From: Prostheceraeus crozeri
Lineage: Eukaryota > Platyhelminthes > Polycladida > Euryleptidae
Assembly: GCA_907163375.1 (NCBI GenBank)
Contig: CAJQUW010004740.1
Location: forward strand, 263,501-327,500
Length of the DNA stretch: 64,000 nt
Direction: 5' to 3'
The notes under the pieces are model-generated. The model was not told where the DNA came from. It saw only the letters and a program-made list of their open reading frames with translations, and did not search any database. Each line of letters starts with the position of its first letter. The first letter of the stretch is position 1. The position numbers were made by a program, and so were the translations under genes. Shown one piece after another: positions 25,492-36,802 of this stretch.

Positions 25492-26494
25492 GTAAGTGAC
25501 TTGTTGTTTGCTATCTGTGCACATTGTTAGATTATCATCATTCTCCAACCCAAGAATGCCCACAATCTCACATTATGCCGTTGTAACCTTCATTTGATAA
25601 TTTTGGGTAATTTATTGATTATCGATTCATCACTTCTTGTTATAGCAGTGTGACCGACCGTCTCGGCTTTACTGGGATAGTCGCGGTTTGAGCGCATTTA
25701 TCTAAGCTACCAAAAGTGTCGTTCTGAACAATAGGCCTATATGTCCAGGTTTTGTAGTGCCTCAGTGCTAAACTTCTCTTTTATTTAGATAAAACTTTAG
25801 CATTGTTACATGTAAAAAGTTTTCGCCCGAGTGGAAATCTCATACTTGGAGAGGTTGATAATTGATATTTCGATAAGGGTTTGCGGAATAGGGAGAATAT
25901 GTAATCGGCCTTCTCTGTCGAGGAAAACAAACAATATAAAATGTAAAAATACATTGCACAACATCAAAACCAATTATTATGCAGCTGAGGGAATAACAAT
26001 AACCCAATAATAAAACAGTGTAGAATTAGAATTGCTAATTAGATAACAAGTCAATGGAAAATTTGCAGATGATAATACTGCATGGATGAATGTACATCAG
26101 CAATCCGTAATTACACATGCGTGAAAATAATGATTAATAACATAATAGAAATGGAATAGAATACCGTCCTGCCGTCCGTGTCTCGGGAAGTGCTTGGACG
26201 CCTGAAAACTCATAACAATCCTACACTAGAGCGGACATGTGCGTTGAAAACAACGTTAAGATCGTATACAAGCGTTAACATGCCAACGACACACAAACAA
26301 TGGCGGCTTCCATTGGTTGAGAATGGCTAGGCACTGGTACTATGTCAGTCTGCTTAGTAAGTACTAAAGATTCAAGATGCTGTCATTTTCCTTTAAATAT
26401 GCAATTATTTAGATGAAGTAATATTCAATATAGCCATAGGCGACGGCAAGAACTTGCAATTATGGCAGATTTCGGTGATTTTATTATTCTTAAA

Positions 26495-26740
26495 ATAAGA
26501 CATCGACAATGTGGCCTCTTAGATCTGCGTCCGGAAGACTTTGGTTCAAACCTTTGTCGAGTGAAACCTAAGACTTTTAAAATACGTACACTCTACGTTC
26601 CTGCTAAACACTCAGCAGAAAAGGAATGAGAATGGGATAAATAACAACTCAGCCACATGGAAAAAAGACCCCGTGTCTAATGTGCTTCCGAGTATGAACA
26701 ATGTTTATTCATTTACTTTATTTTTAGTGGCATTAACTTT
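26495..26740 (+). mobile_element. tRNA-derived SINE
   Basis: A tRNA-like head with an A-box-like GTGGCCTCTTAG (26511-26522) and a good B box GGTTCAAACC (26543-26552) is followed by a body containing TTCCTGCTAAACACTCAGCA and GAATGAGAATGGGATAA. The CTGCT-CTCAGCA-GGAATG arrangement after the head is met in SINEs of several marine invertebrates. The tail ends near 26740 in AT-rich sequence. There is no clear target duplication, so the boundaries are approximate. Confidence 0.55.
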
Positions 26741-27290
26741 GATTGGTGCCTGACATAGAAGCTGAAATTTCCATCAGCAAACATCTTTTGTTCATTCTGG
26801 TTTCACTAAATATGACAAAACAAATAGTGGGATTTCTTTGCGAGAACCCTTTTATCATTAATTTAATCATAAATCTAACTTTCAATCACAGTATTTGATT
26901 ATGTTATTCGTGTCAGAAAATATAAAACTGTAAGACCCAGAATTACCACAATACAACTTTTGATGACTTGATTCAGAAAAGATGATTGATATTTTTTCGA
27001 TTGCCTTTTTTGTCGACTACTTGGCTCTTCCATTTGAGATTAGTCAAATCTATTTGACTTAGGAGTTCACAATGTCTGTCGTGAGACTCTCTATAACCTA
27101 GAACCATTGCTTTGTGGCTATTTTTGACCTTTTGATAAAATACAAATTCAAATTCGAAAATCAAAACCGGAAATTTCCCGATGAAAGATGATCGAGTCTG
27201 TGCCAAACCGGAAAATGAAGGCCGATCTACAAAAGGGCGAACAATTTTGGCGTGTTAGTCAGACCGGACGAAAGGCCTCATGTACGAGTA

Positions 27291-27530
27291 CACTATAAAC
27301 TCAAGGGCACGAAATTTAGGCATCAATTCTAACCAACACAAGGCACGAAGTTCATAGTGCCTAGTTCGTGCCCATTGATTTTTCCTTCGATTTTACTGGA
27401 TAAACAAATATTTGGTTTGGTGCCTATTAGTGCCTAATGTCGCCTACTGGTACCTCGATGCACTAACTAGGCGCTAACTGGCACGAAATTTCGGCTTCAT
27501 GCCTAAGTTAGTGCCCTACAGTTTATAGTG
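27291..27530 (-). mobile_element. TA-flanked MITE, copy 2 (inverted relative to copy 1)
   Basis: A 240-bp copy of the MITE at 7681-7921 in reverse orientation. Ends read CACTATAAACT and AGTTTATAGTG, with TA at 27289-27290 and 27531-27532. The internal words GGGCACGAA, GGCATCAATTCTAACCAA and TTGATTTTTCCTTCGATTT are the complements of matching words in copy 1. It is non-coding. The two copies could pair in the primary transcript. Confidence 0.85.
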
Positions 27531-28671
27531 TACATGTATATGAAAGCGTGAAAAACTTATTATGGCGTGACATTTTTCATCTATAGATTTTAGTTTGTAG
27601 AAATCTGGAGCAACTTATTCAAATTTTAGCATTATTGTCGGCACATTTGAAGCAAGCTTCTTCAACTAAAACTGCGGTGTCAGGTCTTCAGGTGAACGCG
27701 TCGCATCGTATTTCCATCGTAGGAGTGCAAAGAATAAGAAATTAAGTCGCTAGAATTTTAGTAAGCAAAGCTTTTCAAAACCCTAGCGGAACACAATATT
27801 TCAAAACACAACAAACCGTTACTAATCTTAAAGTTTGTTACTGACTGAAATTTGTCACTCGGCACGCATCGGTTAAGACATTCCAGTGAATTATGCAAAC
27901 AATTACATATGTGTTTCAACTCTCATTTCACTAACTCTACGAGACTGGCATGTTTATATACATATTGCGTTGAGTGGCAGGTTCACGCATGAATGGCGTT
28001 ATGTTTGTCAGAATTATTCAACAAACGGGTCTGTCAGAATTTCTTCTCTAGCAGACTGCTAAATATGCGAAACATGATGCAGTTGTGCTCGTGAATATCT
28101 TCTTGTCGATTTTTTAAGAAAAACTTAATGAACTGCGAGCTCACAGCATTTACTCTCCAAACATTGAATATGTAAGATATGTTAATGACTTATACAGCAT
28201 CGTGTGGATATCAAATAAAACAAACCATTGAATAGAGGTGCCTGGGAATCAAAACAGTTGCTATTTATTGAGTTTTACATGGACCTACATCAGCTCATAT
28301 TTTCTGCAATTGATCTCATGGGAGTCGGTGTTTTGTTTACTGATCATACGAGCCGACTTGTTTGACTACATGAATGAACGGAGAACTTTATTTACTGATG
28401 ATTATTAACATATTCATTGGAAAGTCCGAAATTTCTTCCGTTCAGCTATTTGCAACATTCTTCTTCATTTGTCTATTTTTAGGATGTACATTTAAGTGTG
28501 ATTGTTGATTAAAAATTTCCGACTTTAATTATTTTATAATATTATCAAAATATCTGTTTAATTGCTTTTTGATAAACAAAAGAGATTGAAAATATCATCT
28601 ATGTCTTACTATTCATTCTCGAAATAATATAATTGAGATTTCATAAAATACAATTATTATTTCTTTTTCAG

Positions 28672-28787
28672 CTGTTTCGATGACGTTGGTGCTTTTGACA
28701 GACTTCGGATGTCTGTCCAATATCTATGCATTTGCCGATGATACACAGAAGTTGGATCAATGGTTTGGAAAAGTAACAGAGACAAGG
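28672..28787 (+). CDS. PLEKHG5: PLEKHG5-like RhoGEF, PH domain exon 2
   Basis: A 116-bp exon, phase 1 in and phase 0 out, between TTCTTTTTCAG and GTAAAT. With the base carried over from the previous exon it encodes SVSMTLVLLTDFGCLSNIYA, then FADDTQKLDQWFGKVTETR. This is the second half of the PH domain: the central strands, then the C-terminal helix with the near-invariant Trp (D-Q-W). In vertebrate PLEKHG5 the corresponding part reads like SFLLIYLNEF ... YTFQASG ... GWVDTI. The match is by pattern and position rather than identity. Confidence 0.88.
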
Positions 28788-29883
28788 GTAAATATTGTTT
28801 AGAAAGCATTTTTAATGATTCGGTGAATATCAAGCATGATTTCATTTAATGATTGGATTACTTTGAGATATTGATTTCGAATATCGCACCAGATCGTTTA
28901 CGTCTGTTTTAAAAATCTTCTTTGATAGTATCACTTAATGATTTGAGGATGCTATCAAGATTCCATAGATATAGTATAAAAGAATAAAAAAGTAGGCCTA
29001 TCTATGTAAATGTCCTAAATTAATAGACACTCCATTCCCGTTCATTCTGTTATTGTGAAAATTCAAATATTATCAAACTAGAATTCCAGGTTTTTAAACA
29101 TGAATACTTAATATTGGTTACTTAACATCGGGAAAATGCATACATAGTAATTATGCTAAAAATTATGTGTTGTAATTAAAAAATACCTTCGTATATTTTA
29201 GATTATGATGGCAGCAACAATGATCTAATCTGATAATTTTATTTAATCAAACAAAATGTGACTTCCTGTCATCCATAATGAGTTCGTATGACCGCTGATC
29301 TCATTCCGCTAAATCTTCGGCATTGCCTATCAAAAGTGAGGCATGCATTGAGTCATTTAAGGTCAATTTAAACTCTACAGCGATTTACTTTCAGCAAGAC
29401 ATTCAAATAGATGAATGAATGATTTTTAGGTTCTCTATTGTTTGCGCCTTTTAATGCTGAATGCATTCATAATTTCAGTAATGTCTCTGAGCATGAAGTT
29501 AAGAGTGACTTCTAATGCTGTCGATGGGAACTTTTAAAATGAACTTGATTGACCGGAAAAATTAATCACCATCAGAGACTGTATATCAGCAGAGATGCAG
29601 TTCGTATACGGATTAAACGACGGATGAGATTATTCCATATCGACTGAGATATCGTTCCATTAAAGAAACTCTCAGGTGCTTCATATCAAAATTCACCGAT
29701 TCATATCCGAGTGATTAGGTGCAAAATTAATTTAGATTTTTGTCTGCCCTTAGTTTTCAGTGCATCTTGTGAAGATGAAATTTCAAAAAACCGCCAAATG
29801 TGTAGACATCGACTTCATTGATATATCAAATTTGTGTTCTGCAATGCAAATTTGAGTTAATTATTCATCTATCGCAAGTAACC

Positions 29884-30609
29884 TAGCTGCGCCAGAACGA
29901 GTTTCTGCAGGGAACGGGGCCGAAAGTTAGACGTTCACAGAATGATGTACATCCAATGCCTACCGCGAATCTACACGTCCGCCGAGTTCTAGTGAGTTCC
30001 TCTTCTTGTTAGACAAGATCAAAGAAAAACACATGTAAATCCAATGGGACGCAGATTGCAGTTTTTGGATAAAATGAGATTTTGCATGTTTTCTCTGATT
30101 TAAGGTAAAGTACTAAGCCCAGAGTCACAATGTTTGACATGGAATGTCTTCGGATCATATCCTATGATGTGCATATGTGCTTTTATCATGCATCCAATCG
30201 GCAATGTATGTGAGAATGTGGTTGAATGTGGTTAAAGTTGCTCAAAATGTATGTGTTTACCGACATCAAGAGGCTCGCCAAATCTAAATGTGTTTAGTTT
30301 TATAGACAGGGGTGCATGAAAATGAATGGAAATGATCCGAAGACATTTCATGTCAAACATTGTGACTCTGGGATTAGTACTTTACCTTAAATCAGAGAAA
30401 ACATGCAAAATCTCATTTTAGCCATAAACTGCAATCTGCGTCCCATTGGATTTACATGTGTTTTTCTTTGATCTTGTCTAACAAGAAGAGGAACTCACTA
30501 GAACTCGGCAGACGTGTAGATTCGCGGTAGGCATTGGATGTACATCATTCTGTGAACGTCTAACTTTCGGCCTCGTTCCCTGCAGAAACTCGTTCTGGCT
30601 GCCGGACTA
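29884..30609. mobile_element. Foldback element with arms of about 275 bp
   Basis: The left arm at 29884-30158 and right arm at 30332-30609 are reverse complements with few differences, separated by a 173-bp unique centre. Outer ends are CCAGAACGAGTTTCTGCAGG (left) and its complement ending in GGCTGCCGGACTA (right). The left tip is slightly shorter. Inner ends are CGGATCAT and ATGATCCG. There is no coding capacity. Related partial arms are at 23369-23612 and 24713-24755, so this is a dispersed family. The transcript of the host gene would carry a very long hairpin here. Confidence 0.9.
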
Positions 30610-32821
30610 TAGATATCATTGCGAACATAGAAACTGATAGACAAGATATTTCTGTGTTTGCAAAGGGTATCAATCGTTGTCAATCACATGTTTCATTATA
30701 GAAATGGTTGTCAGCAAATCAGCATAGAAATAGATTGCTTGTCTGAAGTTTTATTGTAATCGATTTCTATGCAAATCACTGAGGAAGGGCCTCTGCAAAA
30801 TCAAGTATGTTTACGTGCTCGATGAGGAATCATATTTCCATGCTCCGCAGAGAAATGATGATTTCTATATAGACCTACGTGACAGACACATGAAGACATG
30901 AGTACCACAATTTGCGTGTGTATCAACACATGAGTGAATTAGCTGTTCACGTCGACAAGCATCAGTACGTCATAATTTACGTCAATACCGTTGTGTACAT
31001 AAGCATCCTGAGTCACAAAATACAAAGAAAGAAATATTTTTTCAGAAGTAAAATCATAGATGAATGAAATGCAATCATCCGACACCGACACGTTTCGTCT
31101 GACGTCTACATGTTCAATGGGAACCCTGGAAGCTGCAGAAAAGGCAGGGGAAGCCTGAGACCGATAATAAAACGAAATAAATAAATTATACAGCTCTACA
31201 GCTTGTTCACGTGTGAGAATCTCATGCCTGACCGGCTGCTCTCCTTTCAATATACAATCAGAGTAACCTCACGTTGCGACTTTTAATTAAGTATAGAAAT
31301 ATTCAAAATTCCAAAGCACCGACATTCAGACATTTAGGCACCATAAACCTTCATGATTACTTTGAAACAATGCGCATCAAAGCGTGGTACATTACGTAAT
31401 ATTGCTCATAGAATTAAAATAATGGAGCACACATGCACGCAAGTGAGCAATGTAGTCGTTTAATTACTTAAACTGCATTTGCTGAATGAAAGGAATGTCA
31501 TGGAGGAATGCTACACTACATGATGAAGTAATAGTTATGAAGGAGTGGTCCTTCATGACAGTTATTGTTCAATGAAACGCTTTTGCTCATCAATGAGGTA
31601 AGAAATAGATGCACCAGTTCTTGACTTTGAAATGTAGGCCTATTAAGTAGTTATTAACCTTCATTCTTTGAATATGCAATTTTGAACTCAATAACCGTGC
31701 GCAATTCAAAAGCTAATAATAACCTTCTTTTCACTGAATTCTCAAGTTGCAATGTTTGATAAAGCAAAATTCTAGCAGAATTTCCTTGATGAAGCATGAC
31801 TGCTATGTAAAGAATGTCAACGAATAGAGATTGGAAGTTGATTACACTCACAAATACTTTGCGCTACACGAACACGGGATCGTCCCTCTGATAGTCTTTG
31901 TACGAGAAGGCGTACAAAAATGTGGCCTCAACAATGTTAACAACATAAAAGCATATTATGAACTCAAAACATTTCGCAGCCGTGGATGTGACAGGTGTAC
32001 AAGCGTGCAGGGGTGGGAATTGGCCGGTGATCTCAAAGGCATTGGTTCCTTGTGGTCTCCAAAATTCCGATCAGTTTCAATCATGGCGCTTGCTTGTAAA
32101 TGGAATAGTTAAAATTTGAGCTGTTTTTTTCAATTGAAAAATGGAACAGAGCAATGATAGATAGACCATGAAAGCATGTCAGCAGGTGTAGTGAATTTCC
32201 ACTGGTGCTTATCAAATAGCCTTAGCGCAATACTTACGATGTTTTCTATACGTGTTTAATGAATTTTCGCAATTTAATTGAGGTTTCTATTCGAGGGTGA
32301 GTAGTAGGAATAAGTGTTCGAGCTGGGGATTTGACTCTTATTGAAAACAGACAATGTGTGCACTTATGACTAGGTGGAGTACGAACTGGAAGAAATCGTA
32401 AAGAAGATTATGACAGTGAAGGCGAATTCGAGACGATTTGCAATGAGTAGAACAAGATACTTATTTTGAGTGACAATGTGGTGCTGACCATTTTTGTCTT
32501 TATTGGTCGTTTTATTCTGATTTTCATGTCTATAAGTTCAGTGATTATCGATTCTATCCTATCATTTCTTGCTATCTTGACAGGAAGTGCAATCCATACT
32601 AAAGGCTGCAATGAAAATAAATTTCATTAATAAACAGTGAGATTCTATGATGTTTGAAACAAAAAACATCAATGGTAATTGATTAATCAAGATTTTTCCT
32701 GATTACTCAGAAATGACAAAATTGTAATTAAGCCAACTTTTGAACAATCATAATCACTGTCAACCAATGTTAGACAATATAAAAATGTCAAGCTTACTTT
32801 TAGTCACAATCCAATTACCTG

Positions 32822-33392
32822 ATTCGCACTTTGAAGCCTTTTATTGACAAAAAGAAACTACTTGAAGTGTTCAATTCTATAATTATGTCCATCATTTTAT
32901 ATGCGTCGCCACTCTTCTGCAAGTTTCCGGCAAATATTATCAAGCAACTTGAGTTGATACGTAAGAGAGCACATCGGATTATGTGTGAACCCAATTGCAA
33001 ATGCTCTCTCTTTTCTGACTTAACAGAAATTAGAGATAGGCATGCACTTAATTTCTTTGAAAAATGTGAATCGCCTGATCATCCCCTGTATCATCGTGTC
33101 CCGTCCAAACTTCCACGTTCCGGTCACTATTCCATCCCTTATTGCTCTAGTTCCAGACGAATCAATTCATTTTTCCCTTGGACTGCTACTTAATGGAGAC
33201 AATTGTGATATTCACTTATTTTGAATTCCCGTAATTTTGCATCTGCAGTCAGCATTCTGCTTTCGAAATTTAAACCGTGTATTCCTTGCATGTAAAAAAT
33301 TCAAATCTTATATCTCTGTAAAAACTTTGTGAAATTATTCGATTTTCATTCAATCAAATACACACTTTATTATTATTATTATTAATGACAGG
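32822..33392 (+). mobile_element. 5'-truncated LINE, 3' end only (CR1/L2-like)
   Basis: The + strand from about 32822 encodes KPFIDKKKLLEVFNSIIMSI, then LYASPLFCKF, IRKRAHRIMCEPNCKC and, near the end, INSFFPWTAT before a stop at 33191-33193. This is the C-terminal region after reverse transcriptase and is clearly related to the 3' part of the LINE at 60-63.7 kb (there LLYAAPLL and RRAHRIICRRNYNC). The 3' untranslated parts also match (CGATTTTCATT then ATTCAAA or AATCAAA, then ATAC/ATAC-like). The copy ends in a short TTATTATTATTATT tail near 33390, typical of CR1/L2-type ends. The reading frame is open over this piece. Confidence 0.85.
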
Positions 33393-35659
33393 GGTTTTAT
33401 AGAAATACTCAGAAAATCTCTGAATTGATGCATTTCTATTTGATTACATTTTCCATTAATGTGCAGGTTCTATTTGAGGGCAGGAATTATTCGAGACACT
33501 GATGTCTTTACATGTGACAGTGAAAATTAGTTAATATTGATTATGAAATCACAATTAAATTAAAATATTTAGATGTTGTCGTCATTTGCTTTAAAAGTTC
33601 ACACTTTCTTGATGTTTGCACTATTTCCATCGTGGTAGCTATTGCTTCCATAAGAATTGAAGATTTGCATTTTATCTGAGCATTCTCTGATGATATTTGT
33701 GGAGTGAACTAATTTAGATGCGACTACTAGTTAGTGGAACATTACGTCATAATGCTTCGTTGGAAGTGAGTCTTACATCGAAGTCTTCAAAGGACTAGTA
33801 ATCAGCTGCCGTGGAAGAATTGCGCTGAATGTGTGAAATAAGGAGGAAGTGTTAATCCAAATACTGACTCTCAATGATTCTGACATTATACAACAGAGTT
33901 AATTAGTAAGTTTAATTACAGATTTGAAGTGGGGAAAACACCTTAAAATATTTGGTTTCTATGAAGTGCAAATCCGAAAATATTATTCGTTTTATCTACC
34001 ATTGCAGCAACTTCTCTTATTATGCAATCATTGCCTTACTTTTCGCACTCAATATAGTTTCTCACGCAGCAATAACGGCATCGATATCTGTCTTCAATTT
34101 CAATTTTGCCGGTCTTAATTGTTATTAAACAGCTTCGGCGCAACTAGGGTTTAAAAGCCATATTATTTTGTTTTGTCAGTTTTTGTGATTTTTCCACCAT
34201 TCTCCATCGTTTCTTTTTCATTAAACAACCTATTCAATGTATCAGTGACCTTATAAGCAATCTTGATTTGTGAGATTGAGCACCTGTAATGTGGATAATA
34301 GGTTTACCAAACTGCATGCTTATATAATACTACTATTATTTGCTAATGGCAAATCATTTCTTAAAAGTAGCCTCTCTAGCAATCCATGGATAGACGGTAG
34401 GATTGTTTTAATCTGTTCTTGATTTGAATAAGCATAAAGTCACCTGTCAACTACATATCATGCTCATCTATTGCTGGGATCTCAATAATAGTTTGAAAAC
34501 ATAACGGATTTATAAGTATGTTCAATAGCACTGCTTAAAGAACGTTTTGAAACAGCGGTCTAAAATAATATCATTCATCAACCAAGTTGATAACAGAGTA
34601 TAAAATTCATTTACAAAGGCGTTAGTTTAAAATCACACTTTGAAGACAATGCTCTAAAACCATGTTTAGGAAACTGGTTTTAAAATCAGTTTTATTTTGT
34701 TATTTTAATCTGAAATTGCGATAAAGTTGTTGAAAACAGTTACTTTTTCCGTTGACAAAACAGCTAATTCGTTGATATTAGTAACTTGATCTTACAAGTA
34801 TATTTAGCATCATGCATCATGCGGCAATCATGCCATACTCTCGTGTGTGCATTTCAGTGCATGTATCACTGAGTATTATTGCTTCCAAATATGTAATTAA
34901 TTAGTGATCATTAAATCCTTCTAAACGCCAAAAACATTCGGAAAGCTGGAAAAATGTCATCAAATTTATTGTATATTAGTTTTCACAAGTAAATCCTACA
35001 TAGAATGCAACAATTTAGGAATTTCTTAAAAAACAAAATACAAGATTTCAGATTTCGCCATTTTATATGTCAGATAGCTTGTGCCAAGATATTAAGTGAG
35101 AGGTAGAATTAGATATCACTTTGAGATTTCTGGCTGCCATGTTCATTCAAATATGTATCTGTATGGAAACGATCTATTTCACTAAATGAAAACTTTTCTC
35201 GCAAATTTGATGAAAACGACATTGTTTATACAAAATTTTGGACAGATAATTTGTGTGAATTAAAATGCCATGCGATATCGAACATGGAAATCGAAATTTT
35301 ACAATGTTTTTTGGTTAATTAATCAAACACAAGCGAGTCTCCGTACATATATTCTATTTCTCGTATCTGCATCTATACGGATTAAATGTCAAATTAAAAG
35401 AAAACACAAAATCATGTTTGAAGATGATAGGAACTGCAACTTTTTAATTAAGTTAATAAATCAATTTCAGACGTGAATTTGCATCTAAACAGCGGCAAAG
35501 TTCTACATCAATGACAAGAATTGTTTGTTTTCTGCCAGTTCATCAAGTTAACGTTTTTTCCAATGTTAATACAGATTTTATATTAATCTGATCAATAATT
35601 TCTAAAACTGACTTCGAGAAATAAATTGGATGACTTGATTGAAATTGAGAATAAATCCG

Positions 35660-36135
35660 TATTGAGACCGAAGATAGCTCCTGAAAACGCAGACACATCC
35701 GTTTTACGGAAACCTTACAAGTATACGTAAATTCTTGTATGATGCGGAGACTCTAAAATGTGGATGCACGTTTGTAGTTTATGTAATCATCCGCATGAAA
35801 AGGCGGTTCGATTTCTTGTCATAATCTTCATTTATCTCGCCGAGTATGGACGATCTGATATCTTTGGTACAAGTCACGTGATGTCATCGCTTCAGCTTCA
35901 ATCTTATTGGTTCACAATCAAACTTCAGTCGACTGAGATACGGAGACATTCAATGAAACTAATGTGTACGTATCTTGATTCTCGAGCCTCCGTTTCATGT
36001 CTGCTGATAAAAAATGCGGAAACTTCTCCGTTTTCGCACAAAATCTCCCGGAGACTTGTTCGAATTTTTTCTCGTCAAATCATTTCCGGAGACGTCTCCG
36101 TACAAAAAGCGGAGGAAGAATAAACCAGGCTTGAG
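35660..36135. repeat. CGGAGAC-rich repeat, possible MITE
   Basis: The word CGGAGAC occurs at 35745-35751, 35941-35947, 36050-36056 and 36087-36093 (the last as part of CGGAGACGTCTCCG), with several TCCGTTTT or CTCCG words between them. The sub-segment 35970-36135 is bounded by imperfect inverted words TTCTCGAGCCT and AGGCTTGAGAA, about 150 bp apart. The island is less AT-rich than its surroundings. It looks like a non-autonomous DNA element but no target duplication was found. An open frame over 35758-36123 is judged incidental. Confidence 0.4.
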
Positions 36136-36802
36136 AAATATTTTGGACGATTGACACGATTTCATGTTTCACTAGAAAATTGATGTTCTGTAAAATAATC
36201 GCATGAAGAATCTTAGAAGACTCATTTAGATGAAATCAAAGTGCTATACATAACCAAATGCGACATTTTCACTGATTTCATCTCGAATACTTCAACCACA
36301 GAATCCCTAATGCACTTTCATTCTTTGCGTCACACCCATTTGATGTGAAAAATCACGGATTGTCAACCTGAACACAATTGTTTGATAAACCACCTTCAAT
36401 ATCCCTGTTCGGGTATTAAGCGACTGCTGAAGGTAATTAGATAATAAATTATATCAATAAATAATAAAATAATAATGATAAATTAATAAAAGAAGTCAGT
36501 ATTCTTTTTACATCTTGCAACTTAGGCTTGTGTCAGGGAACGTTTAAGAAAAAGGTGGTTTGAACCATCATTCTGACTCGTGCTTTTCCGAGACTTCGAT
36601 ACTCCTTGAAAATTCTTTTATGCCCAGATAGCTCAAGCAGGCTTCCCTGGCCTTGGCAGTGTTATAAATTTCAATAGCCGTTACAGCATTGCGGCATTGC
36701 ACAAATGACCCCGGAACATTAATGACCGGATATTGTTCATTGTACATTATTATTATTAGGAAGACTCTTGCAGCCTAATTTTCAATGTTTCTTTCATTTC
36801 AG

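Larger units (their letters stand above)
25492..28671 (+). other. Intron of the PLEKHG5-like gene (3.2 kb)
   Basis: Donor GTAAGT at 25492, acceptor TTCTTTTTCAG ending at 28671. It contains a SINE (26495-26740) and the second copy of the TA-flanked MITE (27291-27530). The rest is unremarkable AT-rich sequence. Confidence 0.85.
28788..36802 (+). other. Intron of the PLEKHG5-like gene (8.0 kb)
   Basis: Donor GTAAAT at 28788, acceptor TTTCATTTCAG ending at 36802. It contains the 726-bp foldback element (29884-30609), a LINE 3' fragment (32822-33392) and a CGGAGAC-rich repeat (35660-36135). Simple AT repeats (ATA/TAA) lie near 36440-36490. An open stretch on the minus strand at 30939-31250 (103 codons) was not recognised. 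An unseen small exon is not excluded, but the phases of the flanking exons join directly. Confidence 0.8.

Noticed and set aside
30939-31250. 103-codon minus-strand open frame (MKGEQPVRHEILTREQAVELY)
   Set aside because: No recognised domain, no convincing splice partner and no second exon. Its length is within chance expectation for this window.
31831-32112. 93-codon + strand open frame with CDRCTSVQGWELAGDL
   Set aside because: No start, domain or splice support; lies in an intron.
35758-36123. 121-codon + strand open frame over the CGGAGAC island
   Set aside because: It is explained by a repeat-like GC-richer segment; the protein shows no domain.
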